Below the pieces are notes generated by a model. The model saw nothing but the letters and a program-made list of their open reading frames with translations. It did no database searches and had not been told where the DNA came from. 64,000 nt of DNA from Hanleya hanleyi. Taxonomy: Eukaryota; Mollusca; Polyplacophora; Lepidopleurida; Hanleyidae. Shown here one piece after another: positions 30,662 through 41,425 of this stretch. Position 1 is the first letter of the stretch, and every line of letters starts with the position of its first letter. The position numbers were made by a program, and so were the translations under genes. The DNA is taken from NCBI GenBank assembly GCA_036873755.1, contig JAVTVY010025079.1, positions 1 to 64,000 on the forward strand, in the 5' to 3' direction.

Positions 30662-33468
30662 TATGGTGTTCCATTTCGGCCATTTTTGCGTCGCGCGTCG
30701 CAGGCGACGGGAAGGGCGACGTCGCCCGCGACGTCGCCCTTCCCGTCGCGTTCTTATATTGTTAAGAGATAGAACGCGACGCGACGTCGTCCTTTTTAAA
30801 CGCGACGTCGCCCTTCCCGTCGCGCGTCGCGCGTCGCTTTAATCAACACGACGCGATGGGCGACGTCGCCTACGACGTCGCTAGCGACGTCGCCCTTCCC
30901 GTCGCCTTCCGGTATTTTAGGACAAAATCGACCTGCGCATGCTTAGGGAGCAGCTATTGCGATGTGGATCGTATGGCGAGGCCGTCATTTCATGAATGAT
31001 CACTGCCACTATCGATGAAGAAAATGTCAGCGTAAATGAATAATGATTATCCTGCATTATCGTATAGCTTTTAAATGGTGTTAAATATTAGTCCATGCTT
31101 GGAATGATGCCTGTTAGGAAGTTATCTCTCGGAAAGTCGCTGTGTTGTACTGTACAAATTATATCTTCGCTTCCAAAAAATATACGCAACCCCCACATCC
31201 GTGCATCGTCTTGAATTTCTTTATTCCCATTGGATTTACGCGTGTATGTGTCTGTGGCTTTTCTGTGTGCTTTTATGTGTTTGTGTTTTTCAGTTGTTCT
31301 TACAGTATACCTCCTTATGTGACCACATTTATCAGGCCGTTGAAAATATCCTTTTATTTACTGCTGTCCAACACTGTATACCGTTACTTGACCTGTCACG
31401 TCCCGACAGATTGTAGTGTAGATCTATAAGCTTTCAATTTAGCGGAGAGAGATAGTCCTATAACCCTCAAAAAGTAAAAAAAAAAATTATGATGGAATTG
31501 AAGTTATTTTGTTCTTTCTACTCTTTCTAAGAACTGACTGAAGAATATTAGTACTTCTGTACTCTTTAAATCGTCCGGCATTTCCACGATCGTTCTAGAC
31601 GATTGAACTTAAAATTCAGGACGAATTCTTGGAGTTCGAGTAAGTTGCTCTTAACTGCAGAGATTCTTTCCTCATTTTCAAGAAAAATATAAAAAAATCA
31701 TCCTTGAAACACAATTGTCGTCAAATGGCCTGAACAAAACCTGGAACAAAATCCATGAATTATTTTAAGAGTGCATATCAACGAGATTTGAATTTTTCTT
31801 GAAATTGAGGAAAGAACCCCTGCAGTTACAAGGACGTAGACAAGTTTTCAGATTTGGGGCGGGGGGGGAGCTATACTATGACAGCACAATAAGGCGAGGG
31901 TCCAGGGGCCGCCTAGGCCCCGGAAGCTCCAGGATCCCAGATGACTGGAGATGCGTTCTTGGCCTTTCCCAGTGAATAAAACTCAACATTAAAACGCACA
32001 CGTTGTAACCAGTTTTTTTTGTCTTTTCTTGCTTTTATGTGTGGGTATTTTCTTTCCAGGATTATTAAACCTCAAACTTGGTCAACACAAAAAACGCTGT
32101 GCAAACTGATTAGCTCAGCGACTCATCCAGGTTGTGGTTTTTGAGGGAATACGTGTTTTGTACATTTGGGGAGGAATTTATACAGTAGTTTTGTGGGTTC
32201 CGAATCACGGTGACTTGCGGATCACTTTCCTAATGAACGCCTTATATTTCTTGCAATATAGCATCTGTCTAAATCCTTTCTATTTTTATTGGAACGTCTG
32301 TTTCTGTACCTGCGTTGTTTGTTTCTCGGTCAATTCGGCATGGTAATGCTTCCGGTACCACGCAACCTTGTCTACGGCCATGAGTTAAGTGCAAATTACC
32401 CGAACTCCAAGAACTCGTCTTAAATTTGAAGTTCAATTGTCGTCAAACGTCTAGTACGATCGTGGAAATGCCGGATAATTCGAAGAGTGCAGAAAAACTA
32501 ATATTCTTCAATCAATTTTTAGAAAGAATAGAGAGAACATAATTCTCACAGTAAAATGACTTCAATTCCATCATAATTTCTTTTCTTTTTTTCTTCTTTT
32601 TGAGAGCTATAGGACTATCTCTCTCTGCTAAATTGAAAGCTAAAAGATCTACTACAATCTGTCGGGACGTGACAGGTTGAGTACCGGTATACAGTGTTGG
32701 ACAGCAGTAAATAAAAGGATATTTTCAAAGCCCTAGTCATTGTAGTAACATAAGGAGGTATACTGTAAGGATATCTGAAAAATGAAAACACACAAACACA
32801 TAAAAGCACGCATAAAAGCCAAACACACATCCATGCGTGTACGGAAGTGGGGGTTGTGCATATCTTTTGGAAGCGAAAATATAATGTGCACAGTACAACA
32901 CAGCGAGTTACAGACTTTCCGAAAGATAATTTCATAACAGGTATCATTCCAGGCATGGACTAATATTTAACACCGTTTAAAAGCTATACGATAATGCAGG
33001 ATAAGCATTATTAATTTACGCCGACATTTTCTTCGTCGATAGTGGCAGAGCTGATTCGTGAAATGGCGGCCTCACCATACGACCCACATCGCAATAGCTG
33101 CTCCTTGAGCATGCGCAGCTCGATTTTGTCCTAAAATACCGGAAGGCGACGGGAAGGGCGACGTCGCGTTTAAACAGAGCGACGTCGCGTCGCGTTCTAT
33201 CTCTTAACATTATAAGAACGCGACGGGAAGGGCGACGGGATGGGCGACGTCGCGAGCGACGTCGCCCATCGCGTCGTTTTGATTAAAGCGACGCGCGACG
33301 GGAAGGGCGACGTCGCGTTTAAAAAGGGCGACGTCGCGTCGCGTTCTATCTCTCAACATTATAAGAACGCGACGGGAAGGGCGACGTCGTGGGCGACGTC
33401 GTGGGCGACGTCGCCCTTCCCGTCGCCTGCGACGCGCGACGCAAAAATGGCCGAAATGGAACACCATA
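30662..33468. mobile_element. Foldback (FB-type) transposable element 2, with 6-bp TSD
   Basis: Inverted termini TATGGTGTTCCATTTCGGCC and complement, flanked by CGGATG at 30656-30661 and 33469-33474. Each arm is about 1 kb (to ~31650 and from ~32370): an outer GC-rich part built of GGCGACGTCGC units, then an AT-rich part in which sequences such as ATTAGTCCATGCTTGGAATG pair with the other arm. The central ~700 bp contains an R repeat and no gene. Terminal 20 bp nearly match foldback element 1, so both belong to one family. Valine/arginine/alanine-rich frames in the arms are artefacts. Confidence 0.88.
31855..31995 (+). repeat. R-family repeat inside foldback element 2
   Basis: The G run and GGCGAGGGTCCAGGGGCC are followed by the R core and GGAGATGCGTTCTTGGCC. 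It lies in the non-paired centre of the foldback element, so it inserted there or was carried as cargo. Confidence 0.75.
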
Positions 33469-33527
33469 CGGATGGCTAGCATTTCCAAGTCCTCCCATCA
33501 CTTCGTGGCGGAGGACAAAAATAGATT

Positions 33528-33790
33528 GACAGAAGCACGTGTATATAGCCATGGGATTTATGTACAGTAGTTCATTCCAGCGTTAAATTGATACTCATGT
33601 ACATCAAGGGATTGAAGCACGTGTAGAAATACCGATGGGATTGGTACAGATATACAGTGGGTTATTTCAGAGTTTACTTATAGCGCATGTACAGAATCAA
33701 GGGGTTGAAGGACGTGTATAGAGCACTGCATGGGATTGGTGCAGAAGTACAGCAGGTTATATCAGCGATTACCTGATGCACGTACAATGA
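33528..33790 (+). repeat. Three ~85-90-bp tandem units
   Basis: Units share GAAGCACGTGTATA or GAAGGACGTGTATA, ATGGGATTGGTACAG and CATGTACA-AATCAAGGG-type blocks, starting near 33533, 33615 and 33706. Confidence 0.75.
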
Positions 33791-33799
33791 ACAGGAGAT

Positions 33800-35175
33800 G
33801 GTGTGAGGGAGGTATGTGCTGTTGAGTCGAGAAGCCAATGTCCGCACACCCTCAAAGGGTACGACTCGCTTTGATGTCGCCACACAACTCGCCACAGCCT
33901 CGACCCCCATGAATTCGAGCGTATTTGCGGATTCCCTACTACTAATTTATATAAAGAGAGACGTATACAAATTATCATGGGTAATGGAGTGTATCGTTTA
34001 TACACGTTTTTGAGTACGTTTAATGCACACTGATGTGTACTTTCTGCTAAAAAAAGCGTGTATAAAAGATACCGTACACATCACCACTGCAGGATCGTTT
34101 ATAGAACACGATTGTGTAAGTTTTGCATGGTACATTTGAGAGAGTATCGTATAGTATATACAAACGGATTCTCAGTGATTGTGTTTTTTATACTAACCAA
34201 TATCATTTCTAATCTTTCTCAACTTGATATTTTACATCTTAACCTGCATTTCGAACACGAAATTCATTCAAAATGGCGACAAAAGTGATACGCAGGTTTG
34301 GATATTGCATTTTGGAAAAACACGATTCCATATATTTATTTGATGATACTTGGCCAGTGTATATCTGACTTTTATTATACTTTCAGTGTGTGTGACTCAA
34401 CACCTTCCCTAAGGATAACCCTTTATGTACGAATAAATGATAAATCCATTAATCTTTTTATGATGCCACATGCCTCCAGACTCATTTACAGAGTGGAGTA
34501 CATGGAGGCGTATATATTATATACATATGACAGATATGATATAGATCTAATAAATCATTCCATTCATACCGACTAGGGGAAAAAATGAGAAATATTAAAA
34601 CCTAACAGGTAAAAAGGCTTTTTATTAAGTTATCTCGTCTTTTCATCAGTTTTCTCATTCTTCCCTCCGGACAACGGGATAATCAAGAGCCTTTATCTCA
34701 TTCTCATCGCTGTTATTATTTTAATAATCATATTTAAAGTGGTCTACCCGCCTATCATGGTGTAAATATTACAATGTTGCGGTGATGAAGGGATTATTAC
34801 TTTAGAAAAACACTGGCGATATAACCAAGATAATGAGACGAACTAGAACTCTTCTATGGTCTCACACGGGTCGATCTAGACCACCGTGTTAGATAACCCA
34901 TTTCAATTTTAGACATACAGAATGTATTTTATACATTATATATGCAATAAATCCGAAATCACGACCTTGAGCGCTTGTTTGACGACACAAACAGCCTGAT
35001 TCAATGGATCCATATGGAATTTAGACGCAAAGAATTATTACTTAAATTGTAAGCTGGCAAACCAGCTTTTACACCTATTTGTAAGTGCATCAGTCACCAG
35101 TGTTTAATGATTCTTTTTCAATGAAATACTCAGATGAAATATTTCACTGATATAGAATCGTGTTAGACTGGTGTC
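33800..35175. other. No gene recognised
   Basis: AT-rich, with small frames (34058-34288, 34298-34576) lacking motifs. No repeat family identified. Confidence 0.45.
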
Positions 35176-35179
35176 GTTG

Positions 35180-35429
35180 ATACACTTAATTATATATTTC
35201 GAAACGGGATTAATATTGGAAGTATTGTGTCCTGTATTATTTATTAGTCGAAATACATTAATATGACATAAAAACAAATGTTTTATGTTGAAATGAACAT
35301 GGTTTTGTGTTGAACTGCATATATCAACAGAAATTCGACACAAATTGGTGTTCATTCTAACACAATTTGTGTTATTTTCAACACAATTCTGGTGCTGAAA
35401 TGGTTTCAATGCAATTTTTTTACAGTGTA
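35180..35429. mobile_element. Probable MITE end with AACACAAATTTGTGTT motifs
   Basis: Contains self-complementary AACACAATTTGTGTT blocks and ends TTTTTTTACAGTGTA, the same terminal motif as at 16.31-16.33 kb. The left end is not certain. The 101-codon frame at 35104-35409 (-) crosses it and is not credible. Confidence 0.5.
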
Positions 35430-35439
35430 GTTTTTGTCA

Positions 35440-35895
35440 TGGATAGTGATGGTCATTAAAGATGGTCATGGATAGTGATGTTCATTAACAGTGATGATCA
35501 TGAATAGTGACGGTCATTAACAGTGATGATCATGAATAGTGATGGTCATTAATAGTGATGGTCATTAACAGTGATGATCATGAATAGTGATGGTCATTAA
35601 CAGTGATGGTCATGAATAGTGATGGGCATTAATAGTGATGGTCATTAACAGTGATGATCATGAATAGTGATGGTCATTAATAGTGACAATCTCAGTGAAC
35701 TCAGATATGGTATTCTCCTGATTTACCATCTTGGTTTACCTAGATTGTAATAGTGATGGCCTTTAGAGATGGTCATTGATAGTGATGGTCCTTTATAGTG
35801 ATGATCATTAATAATGGTATAAATAATGGTGGTCATGAATATTGATGGTTATTAATAGTGATGGCCATTGAAGATGGTCATTAATTGTGATGTAT
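35440..35895 (+). repeat. Minisatellite of ~17-bp AGTGATGGTCATTAA units
   Basis: Alternating units AGTGATGGTCATTAAC and AGTGATGATCATGAAT form a ~34-bp higher-order repeat. A ~75-bp non-repeat block (35690-35750) interrupts the array. Confidence 0.95.
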
Positions 35896-36238
35896 ATAGT
35901 GACTTACGTATTGACCATATAAGAATGGAAAGAGGATCCCTGAAAATATCTGTTGCCAAGAATTAATCACGGTTAACATTCATGAACCAGGTATGGAACT
36001 TTGACGAAATGTTGAATTCATATTACAAAATATTTTGGGAATTGGACTAAAGCCACAAAAATTGTGATGTATATAGTGACTTACGTATTGACCATGTAAG
36101 AATGGAAAGAGGATCCCTGAAATATCTGTTGCCAAGAATTAATCACGGTTAACATTCATGAACCAGGTATGGAACTTTGACGAAATGTTGAATTCATATC
36201 TCAAAATATTTTGGGAATTGGACTAAAGCCACAAAAAC
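35886..36238 (+). repeat. 176-bp tandem duplication
   Basis: 35886-36061 and 36062-36238 are nearly identical, starting TTGTGATGTATATAGTGACT and ending GACTAAAGCCACAAAAA. Only a few differences are seen, indicating a recent event. Confidence 0.95.
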
Positions 36239-36348
36239 CTGAACAGATTCAAACTAAATAAATTACGGATAGATTGTAATGTGATGGAATTATCCTCACA
36301 TGAGTGACTGGGTCGGGCTGATGCCACGTAGTCTTAACTTTACAAACT

Positions 36349-36463
36349 CATTGATTCAATATTTTAGATCGGAATAATGAAATGTATAAAGTATGAAATA
36401 TCCCATTTATTCAATATTATAGATCGGAATAATGAAATATATAAAGTATGAAATATCGCCACT
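36349..36463 (+). repeat. ~57-bp tandem duplication
   Basis: TTCAATATTTTAGATCGG followed by AATAATGAAATGTATAAAG appears twice in a row with three or four differences. Confidence 0.9.
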
Positions 36464-37410
36464 CCTTAAGAAATGGGTCAAATGTAATTCGGTAACCAAT
36501 TTTTATTAACCACATTTATCAGTTTGAAACTTTACTTGACGGAAATCAGATGTAATGTATTCCAGACGCTCGGGGTTCGAATAAAAGTTCATCTAGACTA
36601 AGAAACATTCGAGTATTGATGGAATATGTATGTAACCAACATGTTTTCACATGAGGCCTACTTCATTGTAATTCCGTCACGCGGTATTCGAATGTCACGT
36701 GATCAGATACAAAACAATTTTATTTCACATTTTTCTATCATCCTACATCTCTTAATAATAGGGTATGTAAATGATATTCTATAACGGATGCTCTCACGGA
36801 CGAGTAATACCAGAGGTTCAGAAGGACTGAAAACATGGAGACCTTGTAATTCCGAAACTTAGGAATATTTATCCACGTATTATCTATCAAAAATGGTCCG
36901 TCGTAGTTGAAAAACGCTAGACGAAGTTCGAGCTGTATCCCAAGGAACGTTTTCGCAGTAGCTCACTCGAAAATTCTATCCCAGTATGGAATACAGCTAC
37001 TTATGTACTACTACTGTAAACCCGGATGATTCACGATTCCTGCAGTGCCATCTGTCTGTACTATTTGTCGATCACTTCCCTTTACTTCATATTCCACACT
37101 TGAAACTATCAATAATTTCACCAATGTTTATCCCTCGACAGCTGAGCGTTGTATACCATGATCGGAATTCACCAAGGCTTCTTCGTCGTGTACAGGCACA
37201 AACTGCATTACTCTCAGTTCGAATTAATTCTTCTGCCCGATCATTACACCATCACCAACAGAACTCCGTAGGGAATAGGGTACACCAGGGTGCGGGTGCA
37301 GCACAGGTACACGCGCATGCATGCGATGACGTAATTTCCGAGCTCTGAGCTCCACAAGCTTTGAGCTCCAAGAGCTCCGATCCAAGAGCTCTGCCACACG
37401 GGAACTACCA
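36464..37410. other. No gene recognised; AGCTC-rich tract near 37340-37390
   Basis: A 120-codon frame (36986-37348, +) has no motif I recognise. The stretch 37338-37392 repeats GAGCTCC and AAGAGCTC. This is the left flank of the virus-like unit. Confidence 0.4.
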
Positions 37411-37411
37411 C

Positions 37412-37449
37412 CACCACCGGGCGTTGACGCCCGTCAACGCCCGGTGGTG
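37412..37449. promoter_or_regulatory. Perfect 18-bp inverted repeat with 2-nt loop
   Basis: Left arm 37412-37429 ends GGGCGTTGACG; right arm 37432-37449 begins CGTCAACGCCC; spacer CC. The GGGCGTTGACG motif is the same one repeated in the 3' modules of the virus-like units (38.9, 60.3 and 63.4 kb). This may be a terminus, a recombination hairpin or two abutting ends of the element. It is followed by a GGTGTT/GGTGGT run to about 37500. Confidence 0.75.
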
Positions 37450-37509
37450 ATGTTGGTGTTGGTGTTGGTGTTGGTGGTGGTGGTGGTGGTGGTGGTGGTA
37501 GTGGTAGTG

Positions 37510-37523
37510 TCTGTAAATATAGG
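37510..37523 (+). promoter_or_regulatory. TATA-like box of the ATPase gene
   Basis: GTAAATATAGG lies about 50 bp before the zinc-finger start. It aligns with the better TATA box GTCTATAAAAGC at the same distance before the related gene at 63.26 kb, which is why I accept it. Confidence 0.5.
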
Positions 37524-37567
37524 AATGAACATGTGTCCCTCATCAGTCCATATGTATTGGTCGACTG

Positions 37568-38594
37568 ATGAACATGTCGTGTACGTGTACGTTCTGTCAG
37601 AGAACCTTCTCTCGTCGCGATAGTATGCTCAGGCACATTCAACGCAAACACAACCAAGAGACACAACCGAGTCCCGCCATAGGTCCAACAAGAGCAGTAG
37701 AGCATCCCTATACGATGAGGGTGAGCGGCCATACGGCATGTGGAAAGACGTCCTGGGTGATGAAGTTCTTAGAGGAAGGTGTGGCAACCCCAGCTCCGAC
37801 ACGTGTTGTTTGGTGTTATAGCCAATGGCAACCCGCCTACGAAACTACAAGGTCACAGGTTGGAGCTTCGTCCCAGGGATTCCCCACAACATAAACGTAC
37901 CGTATTACTTTGACCCCGAGCAGACCAACGTGGTAGTGCTAGATGATCTGATGAGTGCGGCCAAGGACAATTCACACGTCGCCGACTTGTTTACTAAAGG
38001 ATCCCATCATCGGAATCTGTCCATCATCTATTTGACCCAGAATCTCTTTCCTCAAGGGAAAGAGATATTGCCTTGAACTGCCAATACTTTGTGTTGTTCT
38101 CCAATCCCATTGACAGAGCACAAATCCGTGCGTTTGGTAGTCGAATTTATCCTCAGAACATCGACCATTTCATGCAGGAGTTTCAAGGAGCGACAAGTCG
38201 TCCGTACGGCTACCTGTTCGTAGATTTAAAAGCCCATACCCCCGAAGATCGTCGGCTGACGACCCACCTGTTACCCGGCGAGGGATCAGCAGCTACCAAT
38301 ACTCACGCTGAAGCGATCGAGGACGCGGGACAGGATAACTTACAACAGACGTACACCGAAATGCGGCCCCGCATCAGGAAAACAGCCATGGCGATCTATG
38401 AACAGTATACCTTACTACCGCTTGAAATGAAAGGCGACCCCACGCACAGGTCCATCATGAAGACCAAGCGTCACTTGGAAGAGGATATGGGGTTACCACC
38501 CACTGAGGCCCTGGAAAATGCGATCAGAATGCGCAAACAACTGTTTCAGGACATGCTGCCCGAACAATATCCAGGCCTGCCCGACGACGAGTAG
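37568..38594 (+). pseudogene. Zinc-finger/A32-type DNA-packaging ATPase of a virus-like element, two frameshifts
   Basis: About 340 residues in three frames: 37568-~37845, ~37830-~38070 and ~38065-38594. Residues 7-28 form a classical C2H2 finger (C-x2-C-x12-H-x4-H). The P-loop is at 37727-37753 (G-x4-GKTS), Walker B at 37930-37950 (four hydrophobics then DD), then a strand ending TQN (about 38034-38043), a SNPID...IYP block and PYGYLFVDLK (about 38199-38240). This order matches FtsK/HerA-class packaging ATPases of Polintons and adintovirus-like elements (family knowledge), which drive genome DNA into capsids. Breaks lie near 37840 and 38068, with no internal stops in the remaining frames. 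ATG at 37568 or 37574 could be the start. It is followed by an AATAAA and the shared 3' module. An ancient functional ancestor is likely; this copy is inactive unless the shifts are sequence errors. Confidence 0.8.
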
Positions 38595-38789
38595 AACAAA
38601 CGGATGAGAGCGAACATGGCCGAAGATGGGACGGCTTCTGATTGGATAAGAGCAGCCGAGAATACATCTAACGGGCAAGAACGAATATGACAGCGCCAAA
38701 TGGCGGTCTCTGATTGGACAAGAGTCTTCTCGAATTGTAAACATACCCAACGTGGCTCCCCAGCGTGGGTATGATGGAACATTGGGGAG

Positions 38790-38795
38790 AATAAA
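38790..38795 (+). terminator. Polyadenylation signal AATAAA
   Basis: GGGGAGAATAAA, about 196 bp after the ATPase stop. The same GGGGAGAATAAA context occurs in the right-hand copy (62521-62532, minus strand), so it is conserved between copies. A (TTG)n run follows. Confidence 0.65.
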
Positions 38796-38799
38796 CAAT

Positions 38800-39035
38800 A
38801 TGAAAACTTGTTGTTGTTGTTGTTGTTCTCTCATCTGTCATCGTTGTTGTTGTTGTTGTTTTTCTCTCATCTGTCTATATCATGGCGTCAAGGCGTTATG
38901 CTAGGGCGTTAAGGCGGACGTTGACGGGAGTCACTGCATTTCCAATGAATTAGTGACAATTCCATGAAAATCAGAGCTTTTGGGCTAATTCACCCGGGCG
39001 TTGAAGCGTTGAACTTGGCGTTGGCGGGCGTTGCT
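38800..39035 (+). repeat. 3' module (tail A) of the virus-like unit
   Basis: (TTG)n runs, then GGCGTCAAGGCGTTATGC, GGGCGTTAAGGCGGACGTTG, CACTGCATTTC, AATTAGTGACAATTCCATG, GCTAATTCACC and GGGCGTTGAAGCGTTG. The same ordered blocks occur, on the minus strand, at 60262-60380 plus 62440-62490 and at 63322-63530. It supplies the unoccupied version of the site hit by the 2.06-kb insertion at 60.38 kb. Confidence 0.85.
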
Positions 39036-39044
39036 ACAAGATGC

Positions 39045-40372
39045 CACTTCAAATGACGCATTCGGGCCAAGGATGGTCCATCTCTACCCCAAAAAACCGT
39101 CTTCACACCCCCAAAATGCCCACTTTGGCTACTACTCCTACTGATGACGTCACAGATGGAGTGGACATCCTTCAAATCGGAGCCTATACCCCGAGAGCTA
39201 CAAAATGACACCCCACACGACGCATTCGGAGCAATAGTTGTCCATCTCTACACCAAATACCTGCCTTCACTTCCCCAAAATGGCCACTTTACTTACTACA
39301 CCCAACTGCGCATGCGCAGATTGACGCGACTTGCAATAAAAAACACGCCATTCTGACTCTACCCCACAAAAGCTTCACTTTGACACATCCCACAACCCAT
39401 TTGGACCACTAGTGGGCCATATCGGCCCCAAAGTGTCTATTTCCATACTACAGCCTCCCTGTGCATGCGCAGAATGACGATATTCCTACCCCACATCCAC
39501 CCAGTCGGATGCTCCTCACGTGTGCTTCACATTGATACCTCACTTGACTCCATCGGACCAATAGTGGCCCACCTAAACCCCAAAACGTCTATTTCCATTC
39601 CCTTTTTCAATAATTCCCTGTCTGCGCATGCGCAGAATGTTGAACACGGACGACACACTAGTCCAGGCAGATGCTCCTTCGCAACTGCTTTACATTGATA
39701 CCTCATACAACTCCATCGGCTCATTAGGGACTCACCTAGATCTCAAAACGTCTATTTCCATACCCTTTGTCTACTGCGCATGCGCAGAATGACGTCAGTT
39801 CCACGTCTCACCCACCCCGTCGGATGCTCCTTCACGAATGCTTCACATTGATACCTCATACGACTCCATAGGACCACTAGTGGCCCACCTAGACCCCAAA
39901 ACGTCTATCTCCATACCCTTTTCCCACAATTCCCTGTCTGCGCATGCGCAGAATGTTGACAACGGCCGCGATACTAGTCCAGGCGGATGCCCCCTCACAT
40001 ATGCTTCACATTGATACCTCATACGACTCCATCGGCCCATTAGGGGCTCACCTAGATCCCAAAACGTTTATTTCCATACCCTTTGTCTACCGCGCATGCG
40101 CAGAATGCCGATATTTCAACCCCACACCCAGCCCACCGGATGCCCCCTCACATAGGCTTCACATTGATACATCACTCGATCCAATCGGACCGTTAGTGGC
40201 TCCCCTAGACCCCAAAACGTCTATTTCCATACCTTTTGTCCACCGCGCATGCGCAGAATTACGATATTTCAACCCCATACCCAGCTCATCAGATGCCCCT
40301 TCACGAATGCTTCACATTGATACCTCATGCGACCCAATCGGACCATCCATACCCCGGCATTTTCCCGTATAA
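39045..40372 (+). repeat. Satellite of ~155-bp units, each with a GCGCATGCGC palindrome
   Basis: About eight units. Recurrent blocks are TGCTTCACATTGATACCTCA, ACTCCATCGGACC, CCCAAAACGTCTATTTCCAT and TGCGCATGCGCAGAATG. The palindrome lies at 39307, 39460 (one mismatch), 39623, 39775, 39939, 40091 and 40244, spaced 152-164 bp. It fits the vertebrate/insect NRF1 consensus YGCGCAYGCGCR. Small frames across the array are repeat-derived. Confidence 0.92.
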
Positions 40373-40960
40373 ATTTAATATGCAAATGTTCGAATCAGGG
40401 GAGATAACCCGGAATTTGCCAAAATCACAAAAGTCCATCAAGAGTTACCTCCCTTTTGCGGGGAGCTCTCTTGAGTTGGTGGCGCCCCCTGTCGGATGCT
40501 TCACGGGAGTCAAGAGTTATCCCTCAAGTTTAAGTGCAAAGAGGGCAATACGACCTTTTTTCACCTTATACTACTACTGTTGTTTGTGATAATTGACGAT
40601 GATCAATATTCTTTCCGGACGATGGCTGTCTGACGTATATCCAATCGGACAAATCCAATCCCCCCATCACACTTATCATGCTGTCTTGCTGCAACTGTTC
40701 ATGGAAAGACCATGGAGATCTGCATGGTATATTACATATATAAGGGTTCATAACTGGTCTTAAATAGCAACGAGTCCGCACAACGCAGGGCAATTCCGCA
40801 CAAGATGTCGAATAAAATGAAATTCTGAGTCATTGTGAAAAGAATAAATAGTAAGCAATTAATGTGAGAGACTGAGGAAGATATCGTGCTGTACAAACTC
40901 CTCCCACCTCATACCATTACTATGGAAAATAACATGGGCAGGTGAGCCTCATACTCCGGT
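40373..40960. other. No gene; fragment of a GAGTTACCTCCC repeat
   Basis: 40440-40530 (AAGAGTTACCTCCC ... CTTGAGTTGGTGGCGCC) is the approximate reverse complement of 55190-55255, so it is a dispersed short element. The rest is not recognised. Confidence 0.5.
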
Positions 40961-40963
40961 AAG

Positions 40964-41425
40964 TACACATGCCCGAGCGACTCCTATCCTTTAACATGCC
41001 CGAGCGGTTCCTACTTTTTAGCATGCGTGAGCGGTTCCTACCATTTCACATGCCCGAGCGGCTCCTATCCTTTACCATGCTCGAGAGGCTCCTATCTTTT
41101 AACATGCCCGAGCGGCTCCTATCCTTTACCATGCTCGAGAGGCTCCTATCTTTTAACATGCCCGAGCGGCTCCTATCCTTTACCATGCTCGAGAGGCTCC
41201 TATCTTTTAACATCCCCGAGCGGCTCCTATCCTTTACCATGCTCGAGAGGCTCCTATCTTTTAACATGCCCGAGCGGCTCCTACCCTCTGACATGCCAGA
41301 GTGGCTCCTACCCTTTAACATGCCCGAGCAGCTCCTATCCTTATCATGCCCAAACGGCTCCTATCCTTCAACATGCCCGAACGGCTCCTATCCTATAACA
41401 TGCCCGAGCGGCTCCTACGTGTCGG
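40964..41425 (+). repeat. Minisatellite of 27/54-bp units
   Basis: CATGCCCGAGCGGCTCCTAT alternates with CATGCTCGAGAGGCTCCTAT in the middle of the array, giving a two-unit higher-order repeat. Units are multiples of three, so long frames stay open on both strands (40969-41448 +, 41046-41321 -). This is a consequence of unit length, not evidence of a gene. Confidence 0.95.

Noticed and set aside
35440..35895. Regular repeats that could be mistaken for a CRISPR array
   Set aside because: Units are adjacent without unique spacers, the genome is eukaryotic, and no cas genes are present; the same applies to the other minisatellites.
36986..37348. 120-codon frame as an upstream gene of the virus-like unit
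   Set aside because: No motif, no TATA box, and no counterpart beside the right-hand unit.
37244..37732. 162-codon minus-strand frame with a proline run
   Set aside because: It runs antisense through the (GGT)n tract and the zinc-finger gene, which has the recognisable motifs.
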